Source of the DNA: an uncultured Prevotellaceae bacterium
Lineage (GTDB): Bacteria > Bacteroidota > Bacteroidia > Bacteroidales > Bacteroidaceae
Assembly (NCBI GenBank): GCA_902792685.1
Contig: CADBAP010000005.1
Coordinates: 13,528 to 77,527, forward strand
Length of the DNA stretch: 64,000 nt
Direction: 5' to 3'
The position numbers and the translations under genes were made by a program. Under the pieces are notes generated by a model. The model ran no database searches and was not told where the DNA came from. It saw nothing but the letters and a program-made list of their open reading frames with translations. Below are positions 15,853-24,065 of the stretch, piece after piece; position 1 is the stretch's first letter; every line of letters starts with the position of its first letter.

Positions 15853-18135
15853 TTATTCAAACACATCTATCATAATGAATGGATTCACATATTCGGGATC
15901 ATCAAAACTATAAGTCACTTCTACGACGTGAAGAGTTCGGGAATCGAAAGCATGTACCGTAGTCATTTCCGTCATCAGCCGCTTCCGTGCCTGCAGAAAG
16001 GCAGCATGAGGCTTTTTCACTTTCTGCTCCTTCAGATTAGCATAAAAATAATGCATAAGTGTCATTGTTGCATAGTCATTGACTGGCCACAAGGAAACGA
16101 TCATGCTCTGCACACCAGCCTGTTTTAGACCACGTTGAAGTCCATAAACGCCATCAGCAGTAATATATCCCAATCCTGTCTGACATGCTGACAGCACCAT
16201 CAGTTTGACATCTTTCATATTCATTCGTGACAGTTCGCGTGCCGACAGTATTCCATCGGCCTGTGAGTCGTCGAAGAAAATATCCTGTATCGTATTGGAT
16301 GCTCCTGCAAAAACCAGAATGTTTTTCGACATTGCATCGTCGTACATCCGAGGTTTCAGGTCTGTACCCGGTTCCATATTATCCATGAAAAATCCATGGG
16401 TAGATAAATGAACAACAGGATAACCGCCACCCACCCATTGACGGAAGGTTTCGTCGGTAGCATCACCACCTGTGAATAATTTGTCCTTCGGATTCTTGCG
16501 CAACGTATAAATAGAATCCACTTCCTGCCCAGAACCGAAAAGATTCGGCCACGACACCTCCATATTTCTCATAAAGCGATATGCTTCCTTGTCATTGTCA
16601 CGGGTTTTCGGACTTGTTTCAGAGAAATAGTCAATGCCTCCAAACAGTAACATCGAATCGAAGGTTGAAGGTTGAAGGTTGAGGGTTGAAGGTTGAGGGT
16701 TCCGCTTCGCCACGAGCATACGTGTGGATGACAGACGGTAGCAGGTCTTTGTCGTATCGGGCATGATGTATTCTATGGCCAACTGATGCAGGAACCCGTC
16801 GGGGGCGAAATAGACGTTCTTTGCTGTTCCGATTGCTTTCATCAGTTGGGCTGTCCAGATGGCATGAGAAACGTAATCGTCGGTATATAATTCATTTTTA
16901 TACTCCCCGTACTTGGATACGAGATGGTCTTCCAACAACAGCCTGCTTTCCATACGATGATGCATGAAACTGTCGGTTGACAAGATATCGATAAATTGTG
17001 GGGATTGGAAATTTTTCCTCAATACCAAACATCCTAATCGGCGTTCATCATTTCTATCATCATACAGCACAAATTCTATGGCACACTCATCAGCCTTGAG
17101 TACTTTCTGAACATCTTTCCACGTTTCCGGTCGCCCTTTGGGATGGTGCTTATAGTTCAACAGATATCCCTTGCTGAACAGTGTTGCGTTATAAAGCATT
17201 TCAGGATCCGTATTACCCAAGCGGAAGGCATCTGCCAGGAACTGATAGGCCGCCATCCAGTATTGATCGCGTTGCGACTCGGTCATATCGGCAAGTTGTC
17301 CGCTGACGGCAGCCTGCATACCGCTGACATATTTCTCATAATACTCGCAAGCTATTTTCCGATTGTCGATATTCATCGCATCGCCTTGCATCATCAGGAT
17401 TTTACCTTTTCTGCGCAAGGTTTCCAGATAGTCAGCATGCTGATGGGTGTGTTGCCACTCCAACGCTTCATCGATGTGTTCCAATGCTTTTGTGAACAAG
17501 GCCATTCGTGCTTCACACATGGCCAATTGGGAAATCGTACGCATCATGGCAGGCTCATCGCTGAGTATGCCCAAATCGACTCTCTTCTGATAGTAGTTGA
17601 GAACATCCTGCAGGCAGAGGATTGCTTCTTCGTATAATTTGCCCTTATAGCACATCTGCGCCAGTTCCTGATACATGACGTTTACCTGTTCATCGGCATG
17701 TCTGTTTTTGAATATCTCCAGGCATTTCAGATAATTCTCAAAAGCATCATTGATCGCGTAAGCCGTATGTCCAATCTCATGGTATTTGCAGGCACCCGTT
17801 AATTTGTATTTATATGCTTCATATAAGTCTGAATTTTCACCGAAGCTACCTAGATAATCTTCATATAATAAGTCATATTGTTCGCTGCATTTTTCCAGCT
17901 GATTATAATCGTCAAGCATATAACAACACTCACCTTGCATGAAGAGGATATCCAACAGATGCCTTCCGTATGCCTCTTCGCTATGTTCCTTAAGCAAATG
18001 CAATGCCTCAAGATACTGTCCTTCGTTCTTCAAGGAGTTTGCCTTGATGCAAACATCATCGAAAAGCTGTGCATGTGTTGGCAGAAATACCCACCAGCAC
18101 AACAAGAGGGCGATATGGAACTTTCCGATTTTCAT
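15853..18135 (-). CDS. Secreted TPR-CHAT caspase-like protease
   Basis: 760 aa. Signal peptide 1-22 (ending FLPTHAQ). Residues about 25-310 are TPR-like helix pairs (YLEALHLLKEHSEEAYG, ALEHIDEALEWQ). Residues about 440-760 are a CHAT domain with the catalytic pair visible: His in VVHLSTHGFFMD near 577 and Cys in LSACQTGLG near 651, then LQRGLKQAGVQSMIVSLWPV. CHAT proteases are caspase relatives that cut partner proteins when activated. Export is a notable trait here because many CHAT effectors are cytoplasmic. Residues near 478-490 (NPQPSTLNLQPSTF) come from an in-frame heptamer repeat. The start overlaps the upstream gene by 4 bp. Confidence 0.88.
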   Translation of the reverse strand: MKIGKFHIALLLCWWVFLPTHAQLFDDVCIKANSLKNEGQYLEALHLLKEHSEEAYGRHLLDILFMQGECCYMLDDYNQLEKCSEQYDLLYEDYLGSFGENSDLYEAYKYKLTGACKYHEIGHTAYAINDAFENYLKCLEIFKNRHADEQVNVMYQELAQMCYKGKLYEEAILCLQDVLNYYQKRVDLGILSDEPAMMRTISQLAMCEARMALFTKALEHIDEALEWQHTHQHADYLETLRRKGKILMMQGDAMNIDNRKIACEYYEKYVSGMQAAVSGQLADMTESQRDQYWMAAYQFLADAFRLGNTDPEMLYNATLFSKGYLLNYKHHPKGRPETWKDVQKVLKADECAIEFVLYDDRNDERRLGCLVLRKNFQSPQFIDILSTDSFMHHRMESRLLLEDHLVSKYGEYKNELYTDDYVSHAIWTAQLMKAIGTAKNVYFAPDGFLHQLAIEYIMPDTTKTCYRLSSTRMLVAKRNPQPSTLNLQPSTFDSMLLFGGIDYFSETSPKTRDNDKEAYRFMRNMEVSWPNLFGSGQEVDSIYTLRKNPKDKLFTGGDATDETFRQWVGGGYPVVHLSTHGFFMDNMEPGTDLKPRMYDDAMSKNILVFAGASNTIQDIFFDDSQADGILSARELSRMNMKDVKLMVLSACQTGLGYITADGVYGLQRGLKQAGVQSMIVSLWPVNDYATMTLMHYFYANLKEQKVKKPHAAFLQARKRLMTEMTTVHAFDSRTLHVVEVTYSFDDPEYVNPFIMIDVFE
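16669..16706. repeat. Heptamer repeat inside the CHAT coding region, GGTTGAA type
   Basis: Five 7-bp units (GGTTGAA, GGTTGAA, GGTTGAG, GGTTGAA, GGTTGAG) that read in frame on the minus strand as repeated Q-P-S-T-L/F-N. Confidence 0.85.
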
Positions 18136-18797
18136 TTCTGCGGATTATGGTTTAAGATGGCAAATGACTCAAATGATGCTTTGTTTTTCTTTGAAGGAAG
18201 ACTGCTGATCTGTAGTGTCATTGTATCACGAGCTTTTACCTGAGGCAGCGTGAAACTCCATTGACCTTTCACTTCACCAGATTGACATTTCATGTTTCCG
18301 TTGAGTTTGACAGATACCTTGAACTTGCTGTCTGGATGGAATGAAAGAATCACATATTCTTGGTTGCCGATGTGTCCTGTTATCTGGTAAGAAACCGTTT
18401 TTCCCAACTGCACAGACTTCTCTATAGCCGAATAATGGATTCCTTTTTCGGTGCTATTATAATATTCTCCCTTGGAAACCAACATTGCATGCTGATGGCT
18501 ATACACATTGGCAACTACAGGATTCAATAAAAAAAGAAACGCATTTCTACCGACAAACTCATTGTCATCAGGGCGAATTTCATCCATCAAAACGATTTTC
18601 TCGGAAGACTTCACCATTTTTTCGGCAACGAGTTCTCGTCCCTTCTTGTTGGCACCACGCAAGGACACCACCTGTGCGGTCAGTTCACGCAGATGAGAAT
18701 CCTGCTGTGCTTCACAGAGAGAGCACAGCGAAAAAAGAAATATGATCAACAACAAGCGTTTCAAAACAGACACTGTTATATTCGACGATTTGACCAT
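18132..18797 (-). CDS. Secreted protein of unknown function, coupled to the CHAT protease
   Basis: 221 aa. The N-terminus has a signal peptide (LLLIIFLFSLCSLCEAQ, about residues 15-31) whose cysteines could allow lipid attachment. The mature part looks beta-rich (FVGRNAFLFLLNPVVANVY, VSYQITGHIGNQEYVILSF, VSVKLNGNMKC, KARDTMTLQISSLP), like a small beta-sandwich. No family is recognised. It overlaps the CHAT start by 4 bp (ATGA), so the two are translationally coupled and probably act together in the periplasm. Confidence 0.65.
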   Translation of the reverse strand: MVKSSNITVSVLKRLLLIIFLFSLCSLCEAQQDSHLRELTAQVVSLRGANKKGRELVAEKMVKSSEKIVLMDEIRPDDNEFVGRNAFLFLLNPVVANVYSHQHAMLVSKGEYYNSTEKGIHYSAIEKSVQLGKTVSYQITGHIGNQEYVILSFHPDSKFKVSVKLNGNMKCQSGEVKGQWSFTLPQVKARDTMTLQISSLPSKKNKASFESFAILNHNPQK

Positions 18798-18830
18798 TTG
18801 ACTATTTGACTATTTTACGATTTGACTTTT
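18782..18830. repeat. Octamer tandem repeat, TTGACTAT type
   Basis: About six degenerate 8-bp units (TTGACCAT, TTGACTAT, TTGACTAT, TTTACGAT, TTGACTTT) in the spacer after the kinase-like gene, entering the first codons of the next gene. Confidence 0.8.
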
Positions 18831-19436
18831 TCACATCTCTTCCGGCCAGAAAGAAACGGAAACATTCGCTTCTTGCTTGCATTCTCGCTCTTCCGATCTC
18901 CTGCTCACAGATTGATTCTCTTCTACCCTCGCAAATCCCCTTTCTCGTGCTTTCTGGTATCCCTGTTCGGAAAGTTTTTCCAATTCCTTGAGCGTGATTC
19001 GTTCAGATGGCTGATATTGCATACACCGATGTACAATATCTGTCAACATCTCATGTTCCTTTCGCAAGACAGGAAGACCGACCAAAGGATGACGTTGTTG
19101 ATACACCCCGCCTCGGCCACCAAAGACATAATGACCTGATGACATATAGCAGATCAATGCCCCCAAGCTCCAGATAACAGCATTTTCGCCTCCTCGTTTC
19201 TCTGCAACTATCTCTGGTGCAGAGAACATACTACGTTCCTCTTCAAGTATAGAAACATCCACGAAACAAAAGTCTTCGCCATCGATTTGTATCATTCCCG
19301 GAGAAAGGCAACTTTTCTCTTCTCCCTTCTCCTTTCCATTCTTTAATTTCTTACATACATCGCAAAGCATTTTCCAAATGGCGACTTCCATAGCATATCC
19401 GGCAATGCTGTGAAGGGTCAGTATCTTTTCTCTCAT
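18831..19436 (-). CDS. Kinase C-lobe-like protein (pseudokinase fragment)
   Basis: 201 aa, cytoplasmic. The sequence aligns with the C-lobe of a Ser/Thr kinase from the activation segment on: FCFVDVSIL, then FSAPEIV (APE motif, about 72-78), NAVIWSLGALICYMSSGHYVF (helix F, where the usual Asp before WSLG is changed) and YQPSERITLKELEKL (helix H-I). No glycine loop, catalytic lysine, HRD or DFG is present, so phosphotransfer is not expected. The start overlaps the FHA-protease stop by 4 bp. It may be a degenerate phospho-signalling partner for the FHA domain upstream, or a scaffold. Confidence 0.7.
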   Translation of the reverse strand: MREKILTLHSIAGYAMEVAIWKMLCDVCKKLKNGKEKGEEKSCLSPGMIQIDGEDFCFVDVSILEEERSMFSAPEIVAEKRGGENAVIWSLGALICYMSSGHYVFGGRGGVYQQRHPLVGLPVLRKEHEMLTDIVHRCMQYQPSERITLKELEKLSEQGYQKARERGFARVEENQSVSRRSEERECKQEANVSVSFWPEEM

Positions 19437-20845
19437 AACTGCGCCCCCTTTCTTTGCTTTAGCATATTACCATCAGCTGTTTTATTCTTTTCCATCTGTC
19501 CGATCTCACAGATTGGAACAGCCCACTTAAATGTCTCCTTGCTCTTCATATCAGCTCTAGACACAACACCAATCACAACGATGTCATTACCGATTCTGGC
19601 AAAGACTGGTCCTCCTGAATAGCCATGATTGATTGTACCCTCAAACATAAAGTTACTTGTGGAAGTAATCGCATCTTGCTTCATCTGTGCCTGAGAAAAG
19701 ACCATTTTCTTATTTGTTGTTCCAGAGGCATCGGTAATGGGGAAACCACATACTGCCAAATGATTCTTGCTACTGACAGACCTCAACTGCTCATTGTTAG
19801 CCAACGGTATGTTACCTTTGGCGGAAACATCTACGCAGGCTATATCGCCTAACTCCATCTCACGATTCATAAAATAAGGACGAATCGATCGCCAATAATA
19901 ACAATGAGACAAGTCGGCCAAAGGTATCAGTTCATCATGTGCTTTGTTGATATGCACGCTATCATCTGTTGAACGGAATTGGAAAACCGGTTCCGACAGG
20001 TTATCTTTGGAATAAACACTACAAAATACACGCATTTGCCACAAGGTATCGCCTACAACAGAATGATCCATATTATATTCTTCTGTCAAAATAGCCCAAC
20101 GGTTGATTTCTTCTAAAGAATCTATAGGTGTTCTGAGATCGAACTGGTTGACCAGCCAATACTCAACGCAATGACGGGCGGTCACCAACTTTCCGTCATC
20201 GGTTAAAAAGGCGGTACCCGTGATATCGTCCTGATCAGACAAGATTCTTCGTTGAAGAATTGAATCGACCCCGTTTACTGTACATATCCATTGTACAGAA
20301 TCGGCTTTGAGCAGGTACACGGATGATTCCATATCGCGGATATCCTCCGAAATGATTACAGCATCCTTTCGTTCACTGTACTGCCACCATACAAGTCCCG
20401 TCACCACGATAGCCAACAGCGTCAAAAGACTATAGAAAAGAGTAAGATGCGGTGTGCGGTGTTCTACAACTGTGCCACGAAAATGTTGTTTGTCCGATTG
20501 TCCGACCTGGAATTGTAAGGCCATTCGTTGCTTGCCGAAATGAAGCACGTCTCCATCTTCAAGCTGACACACGTAACCGAAATCTCCTTCGCCAGCAATG
20601 GCTACATCGGTATGGGGCGAGCGCTTAACGATATGCCAGCCTTCACCATCTTCATCTTTCAAAATGGTAGCATAATATACAGGTGAATCGATGTCTGTCG
20701 GCAACTCACTTTCATATCGCACCTCACAATCAGCCGACTCGCCGATATGCAATACATCAGTTGTCGTACGAAGGATGTCACCATGATGATGAAAAGAGTT
20801 GCTCCCTATTACCTTCAATGTATAAAACGGCAATGACTCCTTCAT
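19433..20845 (-). CDS. FHA domain - membrane segment - trypsin-like serine protease
   Basis: 470 aa. Residues about 25-115 resemble an FHA domain (VLHIGESADCEVRY, later GDVLHFGKQRMALQFQV), which binds phosphothreonine. One membrane segment near 134-158 (LTLFYSLLTLLAIVVTGLVWW) puts FHA in the cytoplasm and the rest in the periplasm. Residues about 205-450 are trypsin-like: GTAFLTDDGKLVTARHCVEY with His near 226, Asp in GDIACVDV near 335, Ser in GYSGGPVF near 409. So a phosphorylation signal inside may control proteolysis outside. It overlaps both neighbours by 4 bp (ATGA), giving a coupled RyR, FHA-protease and kinase-like trio. Confidence 0.82.
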   Translation of the reverse strand: MKESLPFYTLKVIGSNSFHHHGDILRTTTDVLHIGESADCEVRYESELPTDIDSPVYYATILKDEDGEGWHIVKRSPHTDVAIAGEGDFGYVCQLEDGDVLHFGKQRMALQFQVGQSDKQHFRGTVVEHRTPHLTLFYSLLTLLAIVVTGLVWWQYSERKDAVIISEDIRDMESSVYLLKADSVQWICTVNGVDSILQRRILSDQDDITGTAFLTDDGKLVTARHCVEYWLVNQFDLRTPIDSLEEINRWAILTEEYNMDHSVVGDTLWQMRVFCSVYSKDNLSEPVFQFRSTDDSVHINKAHDELIPLADLSHCYYWRSIRPYFMNREMELGDIACVDVSAKGNIPLANNEQLRSVSSKNHLAVCGFPITDASGTTNKKMVFSQAQMKQDAITSTSNFMFEGTINHGYSGGPVFARIGNDIVVIGVVSRADMKSKETFKWAVPICEIGQMEKNKTADGNMLKQRKGAQL

Positions 20846-22416
20846 CGGTCACCTCCTTCCTGACAATCATTGTCTGTCGCCGACTTTACGATAAAGGGAA
20901 GACTGGCACACAGACATAGGTCGTATAAGGATACATGCTTGCCTGTTTCATCAAGACCGAGTTCGTTGAACGCACATAGGTCGTAATGAACCTTTTGACG
21001 CTTGAGAGCTTGCTTTTGGTTGATATCCTTGTCAACCATCTTCCGTTCTTCATCAGTGCAGGGACGCCAACCCATCATCAATTCCTCTACACACCACCTG
21101 TTGTGCTCCACTTGTGCCAACAGTCCAATCTCCTCTGATGACAAATCATAGAAGCGGTCCCATTCGTTTTCCATGATGCCCACAGAGCGCATTTTGGTGG
21201 CAATATTCATTGCATTGCTGATACTGGATACGCGCTTCATCATAGGCAGTTCTGCCCACAACTGTTCGCGCTCCTCAGAAGTCACCTCTACTGCATATTT
21301 CAAGAATCGGACTGCCATCGTAAGATTGTAGTCACCTTCTTTCACATCGTCTGTATAACAATGTCGATAAATAGCATTCACTGTCTTTGCCATCTCCACC
21401 AAAGGCTGTCGGATATTGTATCCACTATTTAGCATGCCGAAAGGTATCATCGATGCTGCCTTTCCATGCAAGGAGATATTTTGGAACAAAATGCTGTCCT
21501 TTGTATATACATAGACAGGAATACTGTTTTGGCTGACAGATGCTGGTAACATGAAAGCCTCCTGGATGTTTTGTTTATCCTCCTCGTGGGCAAAGACGAT
21601 GGTGAGCAATTGTTTTTCCTTAGAACTGCTCCATAACTGAAGTTTATCTTTCACCGCTTGAACATAACAAGTAGCCTCTACAAATTCCCATTCTACATCT
21701 ACAAAATCCTCACGATGATGGTAAAGGGGATGATGGGTGATAGGTGTTGGGTGATGGGTGATGGGAAAAGGTTGAGGGGTAACAAATCGATAATAGCTAT
21801 GATCAAACAGATACTGGTATTTCTGTATGAAAGCATCCTTCCATCCTGTCATCTTTTCACCTATTATTGTAATACGCGTACGTAAATGGTGGTCCCGAAT
21901 ATAGTTGGGATAATGAGCCACATGAGCAGCATTAACGGCTACTCGCTCGGCCATTTGTCCAGTGCCGAATATAACAAGGTGAACTGTTTTCTCCGATGAT
22001 ATCGTGATAGGCTGCCAGTCTAATACAATGGTCTTGCTCCACTCATCTTCCATTGTGAAAGGGTAAACGTCTAACGCGGCTTTGACAGCAGGGCTAAAAT
22101 CTTGTAATCGTAAGATTTGTAACGTCATATTGTCAGAGAGCAACAAATGACATTTCAGTCTTTTTCCTTGATGCTGGGATGGATGATACAATTGGGCTAT
22201 TTCCCGTAAAACTGACAATGTCTCTTGATCTGTCTGAGTTTTATTTTGACAAGATAAGGGCTCTTGAGGTAATATGCACACTTCAGCAAAGGAATCGATG
22301 TTGATAGAGTCATCCACTGACTCCACAATGGTAGTATCACAATCCTTTTGCTCGTATTGTGCCAAAAGATTTTCCCGTAAAGGATGATTCCCATATATGA
22401 GTACATTTTCCCTCAT
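20842..22416 (-). CDS. Cytoplasmic Rossmann-RyR protein, first gene of the CHAT operon
   Basis: 524 aa, no membrane segment. The opening MRENVLIYGNHPLRENLL and a second VIFGTGQMAERVAVNAAH near residue 145 are glycine-rich Rossmann-type units, as in TrkA-N domains. A RyR-type region fills the C-terminus (about 405-515): LAQVEHNRWCVEELMMGW, RQKVHYDLCAFNELG, YDLCLCASLPFIV. Residues near 216-231 (FPITHHPTPITHHPLY) come from a heptamer repeat read in frame. The promoter at 22448..22455 starts the eight-gene operon. It is likely the cytoplasmic sensor; the ligand is unknown, NAD- or nucleotide-like molecules being suggested by the fold. Confidence 0.75.
   Translation of the reverse strand: MRENVLIYGNHPLRENLLAQYEQKDCDTTIVESVDDSINIDSFAEVCILPQEPLSCQNKTQTDQETLSVLREIAQLYHPSQHQGKRLKCHLLLSDNMTLQILRLQDFSPAVKAALDVYPFTMEDEWSKTIVLDWQPITISSEKTVHLVIFGTGQMAERVAVNAAHVAHYPNYIRDHHLRTRITIIGEKMTGWKDAFIQKYQYLFDHSYYRFVTPQPFPITHHPTPITHHPLYHHREDFVDVEWEFVEATCYVQAVKDKLQLWSSSKEKQLLTIVFAHEEDKQNIQEAFMLPASVSQNSIPVYVYTKDSILFQNISLHGKAASMIPFGMLNSGYNIRQPLVEMAKTVNAIYRHCYTDDVKEGDYNLTMAVRFLKYAVEVTSEEREQLWAELPMMKRVSSISNAMNIATKMRSVGIMENEWDRFYDLSSEEIGLLAQVEHNRWCVEELMMGWRPCTDEERKMVDKDINQKQALKRQKVHYDLCAFNELGLDETGKHVSLYDLCLCASLPFIVKSATDNDCQEGGDR
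21732..21765. repeat. Heptamer repeat inside the RyR coding region, GGTGATG type
   Basis: Same units as the spacers at 12150 and 14518, but lying in frame within the gene and translated as alternating T-H-H-P and T-P-I. Confidence 0.85.
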
Positions 22417-22447
22417 CTGACAGTAGTATTAGAAACATTTTCACGGG

Positions 22448-22455
22448 CAAAGATA
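22448..22455 (-). promoter_or_regulatory. -7 box of the RyR-CHAT operon
   Basis: TATCTTTG on the minus strand, 31 bp upstream of the ATG at 22416. Confidence 0.6.
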
Positions 22456-22508
22456 AAAATATATTTTGAAAAAAACAACAATTTGTTGCAAATATCTCAA
22501 AAATCTTT

Positions 22509-22516
22509 TATCTTTG
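22509..22516 (+). promoter_or_regulatory. -7 box of the DUF4062-PstS-like gene
   Basis: TATCTTTG followed by CA. Back to back with the operon promoter in a 143-bp gap, so one regulator could control both sides. Confidence 0.6.
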
Positions 22517-22559
22517 CAGAGAAATTAACTCTTTGACAACCACATTTAAGTTTTCCAAG

Positions 22560-24065
22560 ATGAAAAAGACAATTAATATTTTTGTAGCCGGAGCAAAGGC
22601 TTTAAAGGAAGAGAGGAATGCCCTAAAAGCATTGGCTCACGATTTAAATTCAGAGTATGACGATAAACGGATTGGTATCCATATCAAGACGAAATCATAT
22701 GAGGATTTTCGAGACGATCAAAATATCTACAACCATTTCATTGAGGAAAAAGCAGATATTGTGATTTTTGTCCTAAAAGACAAAATCGGTGAACACACCG
22801 AAGATGAATTTATCAAAGCTGCAGCGGCCTACAAGGAGAAGAAGATTCCTGAAATTGTAGTATTCCTGAATAAAGACAGGCAGGAAACTCCTGAAATTGA
22901 AAAGATTCAGAATCTTTTAGAAGAGCATCTTGGGAAACGCTATTTTGTTGAATACGAAGATAGCGAAGAACTGAAAATGAAGGCGAAAAAACGTATCGAT
23001 TACTTTGTACGTCCTACCTTCCAGATGAATCAAAGGGCTAACAAATGGATACTCTCTTCATTATTCGCCTTGGTATTTTTATTTGCAGGACTGTTTATTT
23101 GGAGTTATTTCTTTAATACCCATACAGGACAAACTGCAGATTCGGCAGGAAAGAGAACACCAGCCCTTGACTCTACCACCCAAAGTCTCTTATTTGCAGG
23201 CGGAGGGACTGTCAACAATTTCATAAAAGCTAAAGGTATAAATCTTGATGAGTATCCCAACGCTATATATGCCAGTATGCCAAGTGGAACTGCGTGGCCA
23301 TTGATTGCTGAGGAATATAACAGACGCACCAAATTGCAGAACGATAATGAAATGCGGTTTGTTTCCATCATTTTATCTGCCGCTCGTGCAGATAAAGAAA
23401 AAATGCTTAAGAGCTGTCAAGAAGAGGTTTTTTATAATGATGCATGTATTGTAGAATGTTACCTTGGCGAAGATTCTATGAAAGTGTATGTTTCTAATAA
23501 GTTTATTGATAATGAGAAATATGGTATCAATAGAAATCGTCATACAATTAGTGCAAGCGAATTGAGAAATTACATTATTAGATATGCCGATACAAAGGAT
23601 TCTGTTTATTTCTATTCAACTTCGGAAACAAGTGGTACACGTGGTACTTATAATCAATATCTCTTGAATGGTAACAACAAAAAAGATGTCAATGAACTCT
23701 GTAACGACAAGATTCATAAATATAATGAGACTGATCCCAATAGATATTTTATAGAACCATATATTGTAATGGGCAGCAATTATTACCATCCGTTAAATAT
23801 TAACAAGAAAGATTATACTCCTTATATTTTTACTGATGATAATGGAAAATGTGTTGCCAAACCCATATATTTATATTTTGTTGCGTTCAAGAATAAGAAT
23901 AAACCAACATACTACACCATTCCAAAACGCATCTTTGATTTTTTAATGAAAATAGAAATCACAAGAAAAGCTATCAATAATAACAATGATTATAAAAAAC
24001 ATCAAATAAACGCTAAAGGACTAATAGAACAATTAACAAAACGCGAAGATTATATCAAGGAATGA
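22560..24065 (+). CDS. DUF4062/TIR-fold-like domain - membrane segment - PstS-like periplasmic domain
   Basis: 501 aa from ATG at 22560 (MKKTINIFVAGAKALKEERN); a TTG nine codons earlier is less likely. Residues 1-150 resemble DUF4062, a TIR/Rossmann-like fold found in signalling proteins (IVIFVLKDKIGEHTEDEF). One membrane segment lies near 160-185 (ILSSLFALVFLFAGLFIW). Residues about 200-470 resemble phosphate-binding PstS proteins: LFAGGGTVNNFIKAKG, YASMPSGTAWPLIAEEYNR, and STSETSGTRGTYNQYLLNG. So a periplasmic binding domain is wired to a cytoplasmic effector-like domain. The stop overlaps the phosphatase start (ATGA). Phosphate or phospho-ester sensing is inferred. Confidence 0.7.
   Translation: MKKTINIFVAGAKALKEERNALKALAHDLNSEYDDKRIGIHIKTKSYEDFRDDQNIYNHFIEEKADIVIFVLKDKIGEHTEDEFIKAAAAYKEKKIPEIVVFLNKDRQETPEIEKIQNLLEEHLGKRYFVEYEDSEELKMKAKKRIDYFVRPTFQMNQRANKWILSSLFALVFLFAGLFIWSYFFNTHTGQTADSAGKRTPALDSTTQSLLFAGGGTVNNFIKAKGINLDEYPNAIYASMPSGTAWPLIAEEYNRRTKLQNDNEMRFVSIILSAARADKEKMLKSCQEEVFYNDACIVECYLGEDSMKVYVSNKFIDNEKYGINRNRHTISASELRNYIIRYADTKDSVYFYSTSETSGTRGTYNQYLLNGNNKKDVNELCNDKIHKYNETDPNRYFIEPYIVMGSNYYHPLNINKKDYTPYIFTDDNGKCVAKPIYLYFVAFKNKNKPTYYTIPKRIFDFLMKIEITRKAINNNNDYKKHQINAKGLIEQLTKREDYIKE

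Noticed and set aside
1870..19436. A single split kinase: N-lobe in the TIR protein, C-lobe in the operon gene
   Set aside because: The two halves are 16 kb apart in different transcription units, and both lack the catalytic loop, so together they would still not make a complete kinase.
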